Origin: Paracoccus hibiscisoli
Lineage (GTDB): Bacteria; Pseudomonadota; Alphaproteobacteria; Rhodobacterales; Rhodobacteraceae
Assembly (NCBI RefSeq): GCF_005048265.1
Contig: NZ_SUNH01000010.1
Span: 62,001 to 126,000, forward strand
Reading direction: 5' to 3'
DNA length: 64,000 nt
This document shows positions 18,976-29,803 of this stretch, one piece after another. The notes below the pieces were generated by a model. It worked only from the letters and a program-made list of their open reading frames with translations. It was not told where the DNA came from and made no database searches. The position numbers and the translations under genes are program-made. Each line of letters starts with the position of its first letter. The stretch's first letter is position 1.

Positions 18976-19507
18976 GCGCGTGGCTGTGGTGTCCCGCATG
19001 CGCGTGACTGTGGCTTTCCGCATGGGAATGGCTGTGTTCGCCCGCACCATGGGGATGGTGCGTGGCGGGGCCGTGGTCATGGCCAAAGGTGCGACCGTGA
19101 CCATAGGCGCCGCCTTCGGGGCGGAACGGCATGTCCTTGCGGCACATGTCCGCGCCCAGCTGTTTCAGCATCGCCTCCAGCACGTGATCCTGACGGATGA
19201 TCAGGCGGTCGGCCTCGATCCGGCAGGGGGTGTGGCGGTTACCGATATGCCAGGCCAGCCGGGGCAGATTGCCGCGGATGACCAGCACCGGCTCGGGCGC
19301 CGCGCGCACGACGACCTGACGGCCGTCCGACAGCTCGAACGCGTCGCCGTCGTCCAGGCTGGTGACCTCGGGCAGGTCGACCATGAAGTCGCCCCCCTCG
19401 CAGGACAGGCGTTTGCGCCGCAGCAGGCGGCCTTCGTAATCCAGGCTGACCTCGGCGTCGAAGGGCGCCGGGGCGTTGCGGATGATGGCATGGGCAGTTG
19501 CGGTCAT
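18962..19507 (-). CDS. ureE: urease accessory nickel metallochaperone UreE with His-rich tail
   Basis: Binds nickel and passes it to the UreDFG-urease assembly. The N-terminal peptide-binding domain and a C-terminal metal domain (HVLEAMLKQLGAD) are followed by a tail from about residue 133 holding 17 histidines in the last 49 residues. Such tails are known in Klebsiella UreE and act as nickel storage. 181 residues. It lies 14 bases after the ureC stop. Confidence 0.96.
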   Translation of the reverse strand: MTATAHAIIRNAPAPFDAEVSLDYEGRLLRRKRLSCEGGDFMVDLPEVTSLDDGDAFELSDGRQVVVRAAPEPVLVIRGNLPRLAWHIGNRHTPCRIEADRLIIRQDHVLEAMLKQLGADMCRKDMPFRPEGGAYGHGRTFGHDHGPATHHPHGAGEHSHSHAESHSHAHAGHHSHAHDHA

Positions 19508-19521
19508 GTGGTACTCCTCCC

Positions 19522-21203
<1,682 letters not shown>

Positions 21204-21207
<4 letters not shown>

Positions 21208-21509
21208 AGCGCACCCCCGATCTGGCCGCGAAAGCCGTGCACGATGCGGTCACCCGCGTAACCCACCAACGTCACCTGGCGCGACTGGCCTGGTTCGAAC
21301 CGCACGGCGGTGCCTGCCGGGATGGCCAGCCGCATGCCGCGCGCGGCGGCCCGGTCGAAATCCAGCGCGGCGTTGGTTTCGGCGAAATGGTAGTGGCTGC
21401 CGACCTGGATCGGCCGGTCGCCGGTATTGGCGATCATCAGCGTGATCGTCGCGCGCCCGTCGTTCAGCGCGATCTCGCCATTGGCGGGCAGGATTTCACC
21501 GGGAATCAT
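21204..21509 (-). CDS. ureB: urease beta subunit UreB
   Basis: Structural urease subunit. [20 protein letters not shown] is the standard opening and HYHFAETN the typical centre; 101 residues as expected. The open frame continues upstream inside ureJ, but ATG 21509 lies one base from the ureJ stop and matches the family start. Confidence 0.97.
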
Positions 21510-21510
21510 G

Positions 21511-22092
21511 TCACGCCACCGCCAGCGCGACGCCCGCCAGCGCGGTGCCGCCGCCCAACACGCGCAGCTCCAGCCCGCGCGACAGCAGGCGGCCAAAGGC
21601 GATGCCCGCCAGATGCAGCGCCATGGTCGCCAGCGCAAAGCCCGCGGCATAGAGGGGCAGCCCGGTCGCCGGACCCTCGGCCCCATGCGCCCAGCCATGC
21701 GCCGCGCCGAACAGCGCGACCATCGGCACCAGCGCCGCCATCGGCAGGCGTGCGGCCATCGCGACCAGCACGCCCAGGATCACGACCGAGGCCAGGATCA
21801 TCGGCTCGACCGCCGGAAAGATCATGCCGCCCGCGCCCACAGCCCCGCCCGCAAGCATCGCGCCCACGAAGGTCAGGGGCAGCGCCCAGACCGCCCGCCC
21901 GCCCAGCTGCACGGCCAGCAGGCCAAGTGCGACCATCGCCAGCAGGTGATCGGCCCCGCCGACGGGGTGGGCCAGACCGTGGATGAACTGTGCCCCCGAA
22001 TCATGGGCATCATGGACATGGCCGGGATGGGCCAGTGCGGCCGAGGGCAGCAGGATGGCGGCAAGCGTCAGGCGTTTCATCAGGGCGTTCAT
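21511..22092 (-). CDS. ureJ: HupE/UreJ family membrane protein
   Basis: Small polytopic membrane protein of the HupE/UreJ family, proposed nickel or cobalt permeases often placed in urease or hydrogenase operons. The 193-residue protein has a signal-like N-terminus ([16 protein letters not shown]), a His motif [10 protein letters not shown], the family motif [18 protein letters not shown], and about six membrane segments. It lies between ureA and ureB with an ATGA overlap to ureA, so it should be made together with urease; nickel uptake is the likely but unproven role. Confidence 0.9.
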   Translation of the reverse strand: MNALMKRLTLAAILLPSAALAHPGHVHDAHDSGAQFIHGLAHPVGGADHLLAMVALGLLAVQLGGRAVWALPLTFVGAMLAGGAVGAGGMIFPAVEPMILASVVILGVLVAMAARLPMAALVPMVALFGAAHGWAHGAEGPATGLPLYAAGFALATMALHLAGIAFGRLLSRGLELRVLGGGTALAGVALAVA

Positions 22093-22403
22093 TCTGCAGC
22101 CTCGCGGATGGGGTGGTGGACGGTGACCAGCTTGGTCCCGTCGGGAAAGGTCGCCTCGACCTGGACGGATTCGATCATGGCGGGGATGCCGGGCATGCAC
22201 TGACCCGCGGTGATCACATGGGCCCCCGCCTGCATCAGGTCGGCGACCGTGCGGCCGTCGCGCGCGCCCTCGACCACGTAATCGGTGATCAGGGCAATCG
22301 CCTCGGGGTGGTTCAGCTTGACGCCGCGGGACAGGCGCCCTCGGGCGACCATGGCGGCCACGGATACCAGCAGTTTCTCGCGTTCGCGGGGGGAAAGGTT
22401 CAT
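22089..22403 (-). CDS. ureA: urease gamma subunit UreA
   Basis: Smallest structural urease subunit: [20 protein letters not shown], then [13 protein letters not shown] and a conserved end near VTVHHPI. 104 residues, family about 100. It starts 2 bases after the ureD stop. Confidence 0.97.
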   Translation of the reverse strand: MNLSPREREKLLVSVAAMVARGRLSRGVKLNHPEAIALITDYVVEGARDGRTVADLMQAGAHVITAGQCMPGIPAMIESVQVEATFPDGTKLVTVHHPIREAAE

Positions 22404-22405
22404 CG

Positions 22406-23281
22406 TCAGACCTGCCAGATTCGGGGAAGGGGGTCGGGGCGCAAGACGCGCAGCAATCGGTTGATCTGCCGGCGCAGCGGCCAGCCATCGGCGGCCAGCA
22501 GGCGGATGATCAGGCGTCCGGGGGGCGCGCTGGCGGCAGCGGTCACGCCGGGCTCGTCCAGAACGGCGCGGGCGGCGGCCAGCCGGTCGGGCGCGTCATC
22601 CGCGATCATCGCCAGGGTGGCCAGCGCGGGGGCGCCGCCGGTCAGGGCGGGGCCGCTCAGGCGGGCCAGCGCATCGTCATCCAGCGCCAGCGCGTCGTGA
22701 TGGATGACGCGACCCTCGCGGCGCACCACGCGGCGGTCGCGCAGATGCAGCCGCGTGGGGCGTTCGCCCATCGCCAGGCGGCCCAGGACCAGCATCTCCA
22801 GCAGCAGGCAACCCGCGCCGGGGGCCAGGTCCACCGCGGTGTCCCGCTCCAGCCGGGCGTCGTCATAGAGGATCGTCTCCTGCGGCAGCCAGTCCAGCCA
22901 GCCGCCCGCCCCCACGTTCAGCGCCACCGTCGCCCGGGCGGGCGCGCCCGTCGCGCGATAGGCGCGTTCGGCGGTCTGGGTGGTGGCCAGCGCCCGCGTG
23001 CCCGCCCGCAGATCGACGGCAAAGGACAGCCTGTCGCCCGATGCCAACCCCCCGGAGGTGTTCAGGAACACGATCTCGGGCAGGCCCGCGGTCATGCGGG
23101 GCAGCATCGCCTTGGCCGAGCCGCGCTGCGCCAGGTCGATCAGGCCGCGCGGCCCCATGACCACATGCGCCGCCCCTTGGCTGCGCTGCATGCGGATCGC
23201 TGTGGCACCGGTGTCGAACATGCAGGCAAGGGGCGCCGCGCCGGGGGCAAGGTCAATCGCCGCGGGGGGAATTCCTGCCAT
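22406..23281 (-). CDS. ureD: urease accessory protein UreD
   Basis: Scaffold protein that with UreF and UreG forms the nickel-insertion complex on apo-urease. The family core is seen in [19 protein letters not shown] and [20 protein letters not shown]. 291 residues from the first ATG; an internal ATG at 23221 ([19 protein letters not shown]) is an alternative, and neither has a strong ribosome site. First gene of the urease operon, 75 bases downstream of olsB. Confidence 0.93.
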   Translation of the reverse strand: MAGIPPAAIDLAPGAAPLACMFDTGATAIRMQRSQGAAHVVMGPRGLIDLAQRGSAKAMLPRMTAGLPEIVFLNTSGGLASGDRLSFAVDLRAGTRALATTQTAERAYRATGAPARATVALNVGAGGWLDWLPQETILYDDARLERDTAVDLAPGAGCLLLEMLVLGRLAMGERPTRLHLRDRRVVRREGRVIHHDALALDDDALARLSGPALTGGAPALATLAMIADDAPDRLAAARAVLDEPGVTAAASAPPGRLIIRLLAADGWPLRRQINRLLRVLRPDPLPRIWQV

Positions 23282-23356
23282 GCGGACAGGCAGGATGCGC
23301 TGTTCTGCCCGCAGATTGTGCAGGCTGCCCGTCGCTGCGGCGGTCCCTGTTTGGCG

Positions 23357-24112
23357 CTATTCCGCCAGCGCGTGCAGCAGGCGGCGGCGGGCGGGGGGAA
23401 TGGCGCGGATCTCGACCCCGGTAAAGACGTGCATCGTCTTGAGCGCGTGATCGACCACCGCATGGTCGCTGACCCAGCCCCCCATCGCCAGATAGCTGCG
23501 CAGCAGCGGCGGCATCGCGGCCATCGCCTGCCGGGGGTCGGGCTGTCGCAGCCGCAGCGCACGGGCAAAGCGGAACACGTCCGGCGCCTTGACCCGCGGC
23601 CACCAGGCGCGCGGTGCCAGGTGGCGGTCCTTGAGCATGGCAAAGGCCTCGGCATGGGCCTCGGGCTCGCAGCCGGTGAAGCTGGAGCAGCCGAACAGCA
23701 TCTGGGCCCCCGATTCGTCGATAAAGCGCGTCAGCGCCCCCCAGGCCAACCGGATCACGTCGGGGTCGTGGCAGTCGGGATGCAGGCAGAACCGCCCCAT
23801 CTCGACCATGGGGCCGTCGAACCGGCCAAGCGCCGCCAGATCATAATAGCGGGCCGAATAGCTGCGCGCGATCTGGCTGCCATCCGCCAGCGGCAGGAAC
23901 CGAAGGCTGCAGACCAGCTGGCCGGTCTGGACATCCTCGATCAGCATGTGGCTGCAATCGGCGTCCAGCTCGTCCAGATCCAGCGCGTGACCGTCGTCGG
24001 CGGTGCCGGTGCGGGCGACGAAGGCCAGCCAGCGCAGCCGCTGAGAGGCGCGCAGGTCATCGGGCGTATCGGCCAGGCGGGCGCGGTATCGGCCCTTGCA
24101 GTACGGTTGCAT
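23357..24112 (-). CDS. olsB: L-ornithine N-alpha-acyltransferase OlsB
   Basis: GNAT-fold acyltransferase that puts a 3-hydroxyacyl chain from acyl-ACP onto ornithine, the first step to phosphorus-free ornithine lipids. The protein (251 residues) has the OlsB-type segments CSLRFLPLADG and VEMGRFCLHPD and the end region VFTGVEIRAIPPARRRLL. The second enzyme, OlsA, is not adjacent. The 117 bases upstream are locally AT-richer and carry a terminator for the preceding gene, so olsB probably has its own promoter. Confidence 0.85.
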   Translation of the reverse strand: MQPYCKGRYRARLADTPDDLRASQRLRWLAFVARTGTADDGHALDLDELDADCSHMLIEDVQTGQLVCSLRFLPLADGSQIARSYSARYYDLAALGRFDGPMVEMGRFCLHPDCHDPDVIRLAWGALTRFIDESGAQMLFGCSSFTGCEPEAHAEAFAMLKDRHLAPRAWWPRVKAPDVFRFARALRLRQPDPRQAMAAMPPLLRSYLAMGGWVSDHAVVDHALKTMHVFTGVEIRAIPPARRRLLHALAE

Positions 24113-24191
24113 CGCGCGACCCCCGGTCTGTGTCGCGCCACCATAATCCGTTCATGTGTCGAAATCACGAACAGCCTTGCGGGTCGGGCCG

Positions 24192-24223
24192 GGAAAGATG
24201 CCCGGCTGCTGCGCCGCCGGGCA
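24192..24223 (-). terminator. terminator of the AI-2E family transporter gene
   Basis: On the minus strand an 8-bp stem (TGCCCGGC / GCCGGGCA, loop 9) is followed by TCTTT, beginning 7 bases after the stop codon. Confidence 0.6.
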
Positions 24224-24229
24224 GAGCGC

Positions 24230-25339
24230 TCAGTCCAGGCGGTCGCCCAGCACGTCCTCGACATAGATGCGGCGGATCAGCAGCATCGCCACGATCAGCA
24301 GCGGCGTGGCCAGGATCACCGCGATCAGACCGAACAGCGACCCGATGCCGACGATGGCCAGAATGGTCAGCGCGGGCGGCAGCTGCACGGCATAGCGCTG
24401 GATCAGGGGCATCAGCACCTCGCCCTCGAACAGCTGGATGATTGTGAACAGGATCGCCACATAGATCGCCGTGTCCAGCCCCTGCGGGGCCGAGACGACG
24501 ACCGCGATCGCCCCTGAGAAGAACGGCCCGATGATGGGCACGATGTTGGTCAGACCCGCGATCACCGCCAGGATGAAGGCCAGCGGCACGTCCAGAAGCC
24601 ACAGCCCGATCCCGGCCAGCAGCGCCACGACCAGCATGTCGACCGCCTGTCCCGCCATCCAGCGGCCCAGATTGGTCCCCAGCTCGTCCAGGATCTGCGC
24701 GGCGCGGGCGCGGCGGCGCAGCGGCACCAGCCGGATCGCGCCGGCGCGGTACAGGTCCGCCTCCATCGCGACATAGAGCGACAGGATCAGCAGCACGAAG
24801 ACCGACGACAGGCTGCCCAGCACCGAATTCAGCCCGCCCAGCACCATCGAGAACACGCCCGGCAGACGCTCGGCCAGCTGGGCGGCGTTCTCGCCCATGG
24901 TGGAGGCCTCCTCTCCGTCCTGGATCTGCTCGATCACGGTGTCGGCCATGGGCAGCGACTGCAGCCAGTCCTGCACCGCGTCCCAGGACTGGGGCAGGGC
25001 AGAGAGCAGGTCGCGGAACTGTTCGGCCACGGCGGGACCGGCCAGCCGCACCAGCAGCGCCACCGCCCCCACCACGCCCAGCAGCACGATCAGCACCCCC
25101 AGCTTGACGTTCAGGCCCAGCAGCCGGTTCAGCCCGCGCGCCCCCGCCCTGAGCGCGATGGCGATCAGGATCGCGCCAAAGGCCATCAGCAGCAGGTCCG
25201 ACCAGAACCAGGCCGCCGCCAGGACGACGAGGATCGCGACCGTCGTCACGATCGTGCCGGGGGTAATCGCCGTGCGGGGCGGCAGTGCGGCATGGGGGGG
25301 CGGGGCGGCCGGCGTCGGGGCCGGATGAAGGTCTGTCAT
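24230..25339 (-). CDS. AI-2E family transporter (PerM/YdiK-type)
   Basis: Polytopic membrane protein of the AI-2E/UPF0118 family; members have been linked to quorum-signal export or sodium/proton antiport, and substrate cannot be told here. About 369 residues with paired hydrophobic segments after a Pro-rich N-terminus ([38 protein letters not shown]), a soluble middle and the family motif [20 protein letters not shown]. The frame is open 99 codons further upstream without homology; ATG 25339 has AGGAG 5-6 bases before it. Confidence 0.85.
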   Translation of the reverse strand: MTDLHPAPTPAAPPPHAALPPRTAITPGTIVTTVAILVVLAAAWFWSDLLLMAFGAILIAIALRAGARGLNRLLGLNVKLGVLIVLLGVVGAVALLVRLAGPAVAEQFRDLLSALPQSWDAVQDWLQSLPMADTVIEQIQDGEEASTMGENAAQLAERLPGVFSMVLGGLNSVLGSLSSVFVLLILSLYVAMEADLYRAGAIRLVPLRRRARAAQILDELGTNLGRWMAGQAVDMLVVALLAGIGLWLLDVPLAFILAVIAGLTNIVPIIGPFFSGAIAVVVSAPQGLDTAIYVAILFTIIQLFEGEVLMPLIQRYAVQLPPALTILAIVGIGSLFGLIAVILATPLLIVAMLLIRRIYVEDVLGDRLD

Positions 25340-25490
25340 GGTCGCTCCTGCTGGGTTCGGGGGAACAAGGCCCCCGGGGCGGGCGGGGTTCCGCCGATGC
25401 CGCGTGGCTTGCCGCAGGCGGGCAAGCCTGCTAACCGGACCCCGATCATATTCAGCGCGGGTTTTCCCGCCAACAGACAAGGTGACCATC

Positions 25491-25913
25491 ATGGCGATCG
25501 AACGCACCCTTTCCATCATCAAGCCCGACGCGACCCGCCGCAACCTGACCGGCAAGATCGCCGCCAAGTTCGAGGATGCCGGCCTGCGCATCGTCGCATC
25601 CAAGCGCATCCACCTGTCGCCCGCCCAGGCCGGCAAGTTCTACGAGGTCCACAAGGACCGTCCCTTCTATGGCGAGCTGGTCGAGTTCATGGCCTCCGAG
25701 CCGGTCGTCGTGCAGGTCCTGGAGGGCGAGAACGCCATTGCCAAGAACCGCGAAGTGATGGGCGCCACCAACCCGGCCAATGCCGACGAGGGCACCATCC
25801 GCAAGGAATTCGCGCTGTCCATGGGCGAGAACTCGGTCCACGGTTCGGACGCCGCCGACACCGCCAAGGAAGAGATTGCGTTCTTCTTTTCGGGTCTGGA
25901 ACTGGTTGGCTGA
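25491..25913 (+). CDS. ndk: nucleoside diphosphate kinase
   Basis: Balances nucleoside triphosphate pools by phosphate transfer through a phospho-histidine. [20 protein letters not shown] is the standard start and NSVHGSD near residue 117 holds the catalytic histidine. 140 residues. AAGGTG lies 6 bases upstream of the ATG; a longer frame upstream is spurious. Own terminator follows. Confidence 0.97.
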   Translation: MAIERTLSIIKPDATRRNLTGKIAAKFEDAGLRIVASKRIHLSPAQAGKFYEVHKDRPFYGELVEFMASEPVVVQVLEGENAIAKNREVMGATNPANADEGTIRKEFALSMGENSVHGSDAADTAKEEIAFFFSGLELVG

Positions 25914-25941
25914 GGCCCATCCGGCCCCGTTGATCGTCTGC

Positions 25942-25970
25942 AAAGGGGCCCCTGCGGGCCCCTTTTCTTT
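25942..25970 (+). terminator. ndk terminator
   Basis: Perfect 10-bp stem AAAGGGGCCC / GGGCCCCTTT with a 4-base loop and a T-rich tail (TTTTCTTT), 28 bases after the ndk stop. Confidence 0.92.
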
Positions 25971-26054
25971 GCCGATGCGGCATGGGCTGTCGGTTGCGGC
26001 AGGGGGCGGCACGGGCTATGCCGGGCGGCAACGCAACGATTTCAGGGGGGTGCC

Positions 26055-26981
26055 ATGCGGGCATTCGTGTTTCCGGGGCAGGGCGCGCAGACCATCGGCA
26101 TGGGGCGCGAGCTGGCGCAGGCCTATCCGGCCGCGCGCGCGGTCTTTGACGAGGTCGACGAGGCGCTTGGCGAGCGTCTGTCGGCGCTGATCTGGGAGGG
26201 GGATGCCGATACGCTGACCCTGACCCAGAACGCCCAGCCCGCGCTGATGGCGACCTCGATCGCGGCGTTCCGCGCGCTGGAGGCCGAGGGCTTCGGCATC
26301 ACCGATGCCAGCTTTGTCGCGGGCCATTCCCTGGGCGAGTATTCGGCGCTGTGCGCGGCCGGGGCGCTGACCCTGTCGGATACCGCGCATCTGCTGCGCC
26401 TGCGCGGGCAGGCCATGCAGGAGGCCGTGCCGGTCGGCATCGGCGCGATGGCCGCGATTCTGGGCCTGGATTTCGAGACGGTCGATCGCATCTGCCGCGA
26501 GATCGGCGGCGACGAGGTCGTGCAGGCCGCCAATGACAACGACCCCGCGCAGGTGGTCATCTCGGGTCACAAGGGTGCGGTCGAGGCCGCGGCCGAGGCG
26601 ATGAAGGCCGCGGGCGCCAAGCGGGCGCTGATGCTGCCTGTGTCGGCGCCGTTCCATTCGGTGCTGATGCAGCCCGCCGCCGCGGTCATGGCCGATGCGC
26701 TGGCGGGCGTGGACATCCAGGCCCCCGCCGTGCCGCTGATCGCCAATGTGCGCGCCGAGGCCGTGACCGAGCCCGGCGCCATCCGCCGCCTGCTGGTCGA
26801 GCAGGTGACCGGCACCGTACGCTGGCGCGAGTCGGTGGCCAACATGGCCGAGGCCGGCGTGACCGAGTTCTGGGAGGTCGGCGCGGGCAAGGCGCTGTCC
26901 GGGATGATCAAGCGGATCGCCAAGGACGCGGCGGTGCGCAATGTCGGTGCGCCGGGCGATCTGGCGGCGCTGAAGGGATGA
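26055..26981 (+). CDS. fabD: malonyl-CoA:ACP S-malonyltransferase
   Basis: Loads malonyl groups onto acyl carrier protein for fatty-acid synthesis. FPGQGAQ at the N-terminus, nucleophile motif GHSLGEYSA (about 92-100, Ser 94), the active-site Arg region LRGQAMQ, and VSAPFHSVLM with the catalytic His. 308 residues. GGGGGGTG precedes the ATG. Followed by fabG and acpP, the usual fab cluster. Confidence 0.97.
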   Translation: MRAFVFPGQGAQTIGMGRELAQAYPAARAVFDEVDEALGERLSALIWEGDADTLTLTQNAQPALMATSIAAFRALEAEGFGITDASFVAGHSLGEYSALCAAGALTLSDTAHLLRLRGQAMQEAVPVGIGAMAAILGLDFETVDRICREIGGDEVVQAANDNDPAQVVISGHKGAVEAAAEAMKAAGAKRALMLPVSAPFHSVLMQPAAAVMADALAGVDIQAPAVPLIANVRAEAVTEPGAIRRLLVEQVTGTVRWRESVANMAEAGVTEFWEVGAGKALSGMIKRIAKDAAVRNVGAPGDLAALKG

Positions 26982-26990
26982 GGGCGGACC

Positions 26991-27033
26991 GGGGCGCTGC
27001 CCCGGACCCCGGGATATTTTCATGAAGAAGAAA
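26991..27033 (+). repeat. dispersed hairpin/GATATTT repeat, copy 2
   Basis: Hairpin GGGGC-GCT-GCCCC (7 bp with flanking CC/GG), then GGACCCC and the tail GGGATATTTTCATGAAGAAG ending AAA. It fills the gap between fabD and fabG; the tail runs into the fabG ribosome site (AAAGGG, 8 bases before the ATG). Confidence 0.75.
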
Positions 27034-27041
27034 GGGCGGCT

Positions 27042-27779
27042 ATGTTCGATCTGACGGGAAAGACCGCGCTGGTGACGGGCGCTTCGGGCGGGATCGGCGG
27101 GGCCATCGCCGAGGCGCTGCATGCGGCGGGGGCGACGGTGGCGCTGTCGGGCACGCGCGAGGCGCCGCTGCGCGATCTGGCCGAGAAGCTGGGCGAGCGG
27201 GCGCATGTGGTGACCGCGAACCTGGGCGATGCGGAATCGGTTCTGGCGCTGCCCAAGGCAGCGGTCGAGGCGATGGGGTCGATCGACATCCTGGTCAACA
27301 ATGCCGGGATCACGCGCGACAACCTGTTCATGCGCATGTCGGATGACGAATGGGCGCAGGTGCTGGACGTGAACCTGACCAGCACCTTCAAGCTGTCGCG
27401 GGCGGTCCTGCGCGGCATGATGAAGGCGCGCTGGGGGCGGATCGTCAACATCACCTCGGTCGTGGGGGCCACGGGCAATCCGGGGCAGGGCAATTATGCC
27501 GCCGCCAAGGCCGGTGTGGTCGGCATGTCCAAGTCGCTGGCCTATGAGGTTGCCAGCCGTGGGATCACCGTGAACTGCGTGGCGCCCGGCTTTATCGCGA
27601 CCGCCATGACCGACAAGCTGACCGAGGATCAGAAGGGCAAGATCCTGACCCAGATCCCGGCGGGGCGCATGGGTGGTCCGGAGGAGATCGCCGCGGCGGT
27701 CCTGTATCTGGCCAGCCCCGAGGCGGGCTATGTCACCGGGGCCACGCTGCATGTGAATGGCGGCATGGCGATGGTCTGA
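27042..27779 (+). CDS. fabG: 3-oxoacyl-[ACP] reductase FabG
   Basis: NADPH-dependent reductase of fatty-acid elongation. SDR features: TGASGGIGG (13-21) for cofactor, NNAGITRDN (86-94), catalytic Ser/Tyr/Lys in NITSVV and NYAAAKAG. 245 residues. Lies between fabD and acpP. Confidence 0.97.
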   Translation: MFDLTGKTALVTGASGGIGGAIAEALHAAGATVALSGTREAPLRDLAEKLGERAHVVTANLGDAESVLALPKAAVEAMGSIDILVNNAGITRDNLFMRMSDDEWAQVLDVNLTSTFKLSRAVLRGMMKARWGRIVNITSVVGATGNPGQGNYAAAKAGVVGMSKSLAYEVASRGITVNCVAPGFIATAMTDKLTEDQKGKILTQIPAGRMGGPEEIAAAVLYLASPEAGYVTGATLHVNGGMAMV

Positions 27780-27826
27780 CCTCTGTGCAGCGCCGCCACG
27801 CGGGGCATTAACCCATGCGAAAGCGG

Positions 27827-27854
27827 TTGCATGAGGGTTCATGGGTGCTATATC
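27827..27854 (+). promoter_or_regulatory. likely acpP promoter
   Basis: TTGCAT (27827-27832), 16-base spacer, TATATC (27849-27854), in a 169-base non-coding gap upstream of acpP, which is typically transcribed very strongly. Seen by eye; no transcript data. Confidence 0.5.
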
Positions 27855-27948
27855 CCCGCCTTTAGCAGCAGGGGAACCGCCCTGGGCTGAACCGGACCGT
27901 CGTGTCCGCGAAAAACTGGGCGGATGCCCGCGAGAATGAGGATATGAC

Positions 27949-28182
27949 ATGAGCGATATCGCTGATCGCGTGAAGAAGATCGTGGTCGAGCACCTGGGTG
28001 TCGACGAGGACAAGGTGGTCGAGACCGCTTCGTTCATCGACGATCTGGGTGCCGACAGCCTCGACACCGTCGAGCTGGTCATGGCGTTCGAGGAAGAGTT
28101 CGGGATCGAGATCCCCGATGACGCCGCCGAGACCATCCAGACCGTCGGCGACGCGGTGACCTTTATCAAGGGCGCGGTCTGA
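27949..28182 (+). CDS. acpP: acyl carrier protein
   Basis: Carries acyl intermediates of fatty-acid synthesis on phosphopantetheine. The attachment serine is in [12 protein letters not shown] (about Ser 37). 77 residues, acidic, codon choice strongly biased as in highly expressed genes. GAGGA lies 7 bases upstream of the ATG. Confidence 0.98.
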   Translation: MSDIADRVKKIVVEHLGVDEDKVVETASFIDDLGADSLDTVELVMAFEEEFGIEIPDDAAETIQTVGDAVTFIKGAV

Positions 28183-28221
28183 TCCGACCCGACCGACCGC
28201 GCAGCCTGCGCGTTGGACATG

Positions 28222-28252
28222 ACGGCGCCCCCGCAAGGGAGGCGCCGTTTTT
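28222..28252 (+). terminator. acpP terminator
   Basis: Stem ACGGCGCC / GGCGCCGT, with a CCC/GGG pairing possible inside the loop, followed by TTTTT; 39 bases after the stop. Confidence 0.9.
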
Positions 28253-28321
28253 CATGTCGCAGGAACCCGGCCGCCGCGATCCGTGTTGTCAGCGCGAACC
28301 CAAAGGAAAGGGAATCGCACG

Positions 28322-28795
28322 ATGGCCGTGAACGTGAAGGGGCTGACCGACAACGCCCGCAAGACCGCTGTTTCCGAACTGAACGCCCGCCTGGCCGATG
28401 GGCTGGCCTTGTCCATGGCGATCAAGCAGGCGCATTGGAACGTGAAGGGCATCAATTTCATCGCCGTGCACGAGCTGTTCGACACCGTCCACGCCAATCT
28501 GGAGGCGCATCTGGACGTCTTTGCCGAGCGCGTGCAGGTGCTGGACGGGGTGGCGGTCGGCACCGCCGAGGCCGTCGCCAAGGCGTCCACGCTGAAGGAA
28601 TATCCCACCGATCTGGTGAAATCGGCCGACCACATCCGGGAAATCTGTGCCCGGATGCGCGATCACGGCGAAAAGCTGCGCGCCGCCATCGACGTCACCG
28701 ACGAGGCGGGCGATGCTAATACGGCCGACATCTTTACCGCCGCCTCGCGGACGGCGGACAAGGATCTGTGGTTCCTGGAGAGCCATCTGGAATAG
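28322..28795 (+). CDS. dps: Dps family DNA-protecting ferritin-like protein
   Basis: Four-helix ferritin-like protein that oxidises and stores iron and can bind DNA under stress. The ferroxidase pattern AIKQAHWNVKGINFIAVHELFD followed by LEAHLDVFAERV shows the Dps His/Asp/Glu ligands. 157 residues. Purine-rich AAAGGAAAGGGAA precedes the ATG. Convergent with the sulfotransferase gene, 21 bases apart. Confidence 0.9.
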   Translation: MAVNVKGLTDNARKTAVSELNARLADGLALSMAIKQAHWNVKGINFIAVHELFDTVHANLEAHLDVFAERVQVLDGVAVGTAEAVAKASTLKEYPTDLVKSADHIREICARMRDHGEKLRAAIDVTDEAGDANTADIFTAASRTADKDLWFLESHLE

Positions 28796-28816
28796 GATGG
28801 CGGCAACGGGTGACGC

Positions 28817-29635
28817 CTAGCGGCCCAGCTTGGCGTGCACCTCGTTCAGGTCGACCTCGGCCAGGGGCATCTTGTTGTCCGGGTTGTCGAAATCGTATTT
28901 GAACAGCTGGAAGTCGTCCTTGTAGATCTCCCAGATCAGGTGGCGCGACAGGTCGTCGAAATAGTCGCTGACCTTGTGCGCCCGCTTGGGTCCGTGCCCT
29001 TCGGATTCGTTGAAGCGGGGGACCTGCGTCAGATCGACCGGGACGGGCGTCTCGGCCTGGGCCAGGACCTTGTCCATGCCCTCGTTGAACGCCTCGGTGA
29101 AGAAGATCTGATCGTATCGGCCGCCATTCACGATGAAGGTCGAGATATGGCCCGACATGGCCGACCAGTGGATGTCCGGCTCCATCGGCTTGCGAAAGCG
29201 GACGGTGTCGCGCGCGAACAGCAGGAACCGCCGAAAGCTGGCGATCTGGTCGAAATCGAACCCGTTCTCGGCCGTGCCGACATCGATGCCATAGCGTTGG
29301 ATCAGCTGCGGAACCAGGTTGCCGCGATAGCGGCGGCCGTTGCGCTGGATGCCGGCGATCTTGTCGAAGAACGACGACAGGATGCGCGCGTAGGGGTTGC
29401 GGACGCAGGTGAAGGTCACTCCGGCATGGGCGCGCACCGCGCGCTCGATCGGGTCGTGGCTGTGATCCTGGGCCCATTTGTGCATGCCGTCGGTCGAGTC
29501 ATGGATATCGCCGTCGAAGAACCGACCGTGGTCGGAGTAGAACATGATCTGGCCAATCGTGGAACACGCGCATTTCGGCACGACCCGATAGATCATGCTT
29601 TCGCTTTCCGTCATCCAAACGCCGGGAAACCCCAT
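28817..29635 (-). CDS. sulfotransferase family 2-type protein
   Basis: Resembles PAPS-dependent carbohydrate sulfotransferases: YRVVPKCACSTIGQ is the 5'-phosphosulfate-binding loop (P-K-x-A-C-S-T type) and HAGVTFTCVRNPYARILSSF is the 3'-phosphate motif (CVRNPYARxxSxF). Mostly cytosolic, no signal peptide. I chose ATG 29635 (MGFPGVWMTESESMIY); the longest frame begins at a GTG in the AT-rich promoter gap (29728), and ATG 29614 is another choice. It lies divergent from a GT14-like glycosyltransferase, suggesting sulfation of a surface glycan; the acceptor is unknown. Codon use looks like the neighbours, intergenic DNA is AT-richer. Confidence 0.75.
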   Translation of the reverse strand: MGFPGVWMTESESMIYRVVPKCACSTIGQIMFYSDHGRFFDGDIHDSTDGMHKWAQDHSHDPIERAVRAHAGVTFTCVRNPYARILSSFFDKIAGIQRNGRRYRGNLVPQLIQRYGIDVGTAENGFDFDQIASFRRFLLFARDTVRFRKPMEPDIHWSAMSGHISTFIVNGGRYDQIFFTEAFNEGMDKVLAQAETPVPVDLTQVPRFNESEGHGPKRAHKVSDYFDDLSRHLIWEIYKDDFQLFKYDFDNPDNKMPLAEVDLNEVHAKLGR

Positions 29636-29803
29636 TCTGACACTCACTTCGTTCACGCGCAGCGGCACTGAAAGGCAGCGTCGGCTGGCAGACCTGCTTG
29701 TCCCACCATAAAAATTGGTTACACACACAAAGCAAAGCTGACTGATGTTTTCAACGCTTTACGATAAATTGCGCGTAAACAGTCTCCGGGGACCGCGAAG
29801 ACC

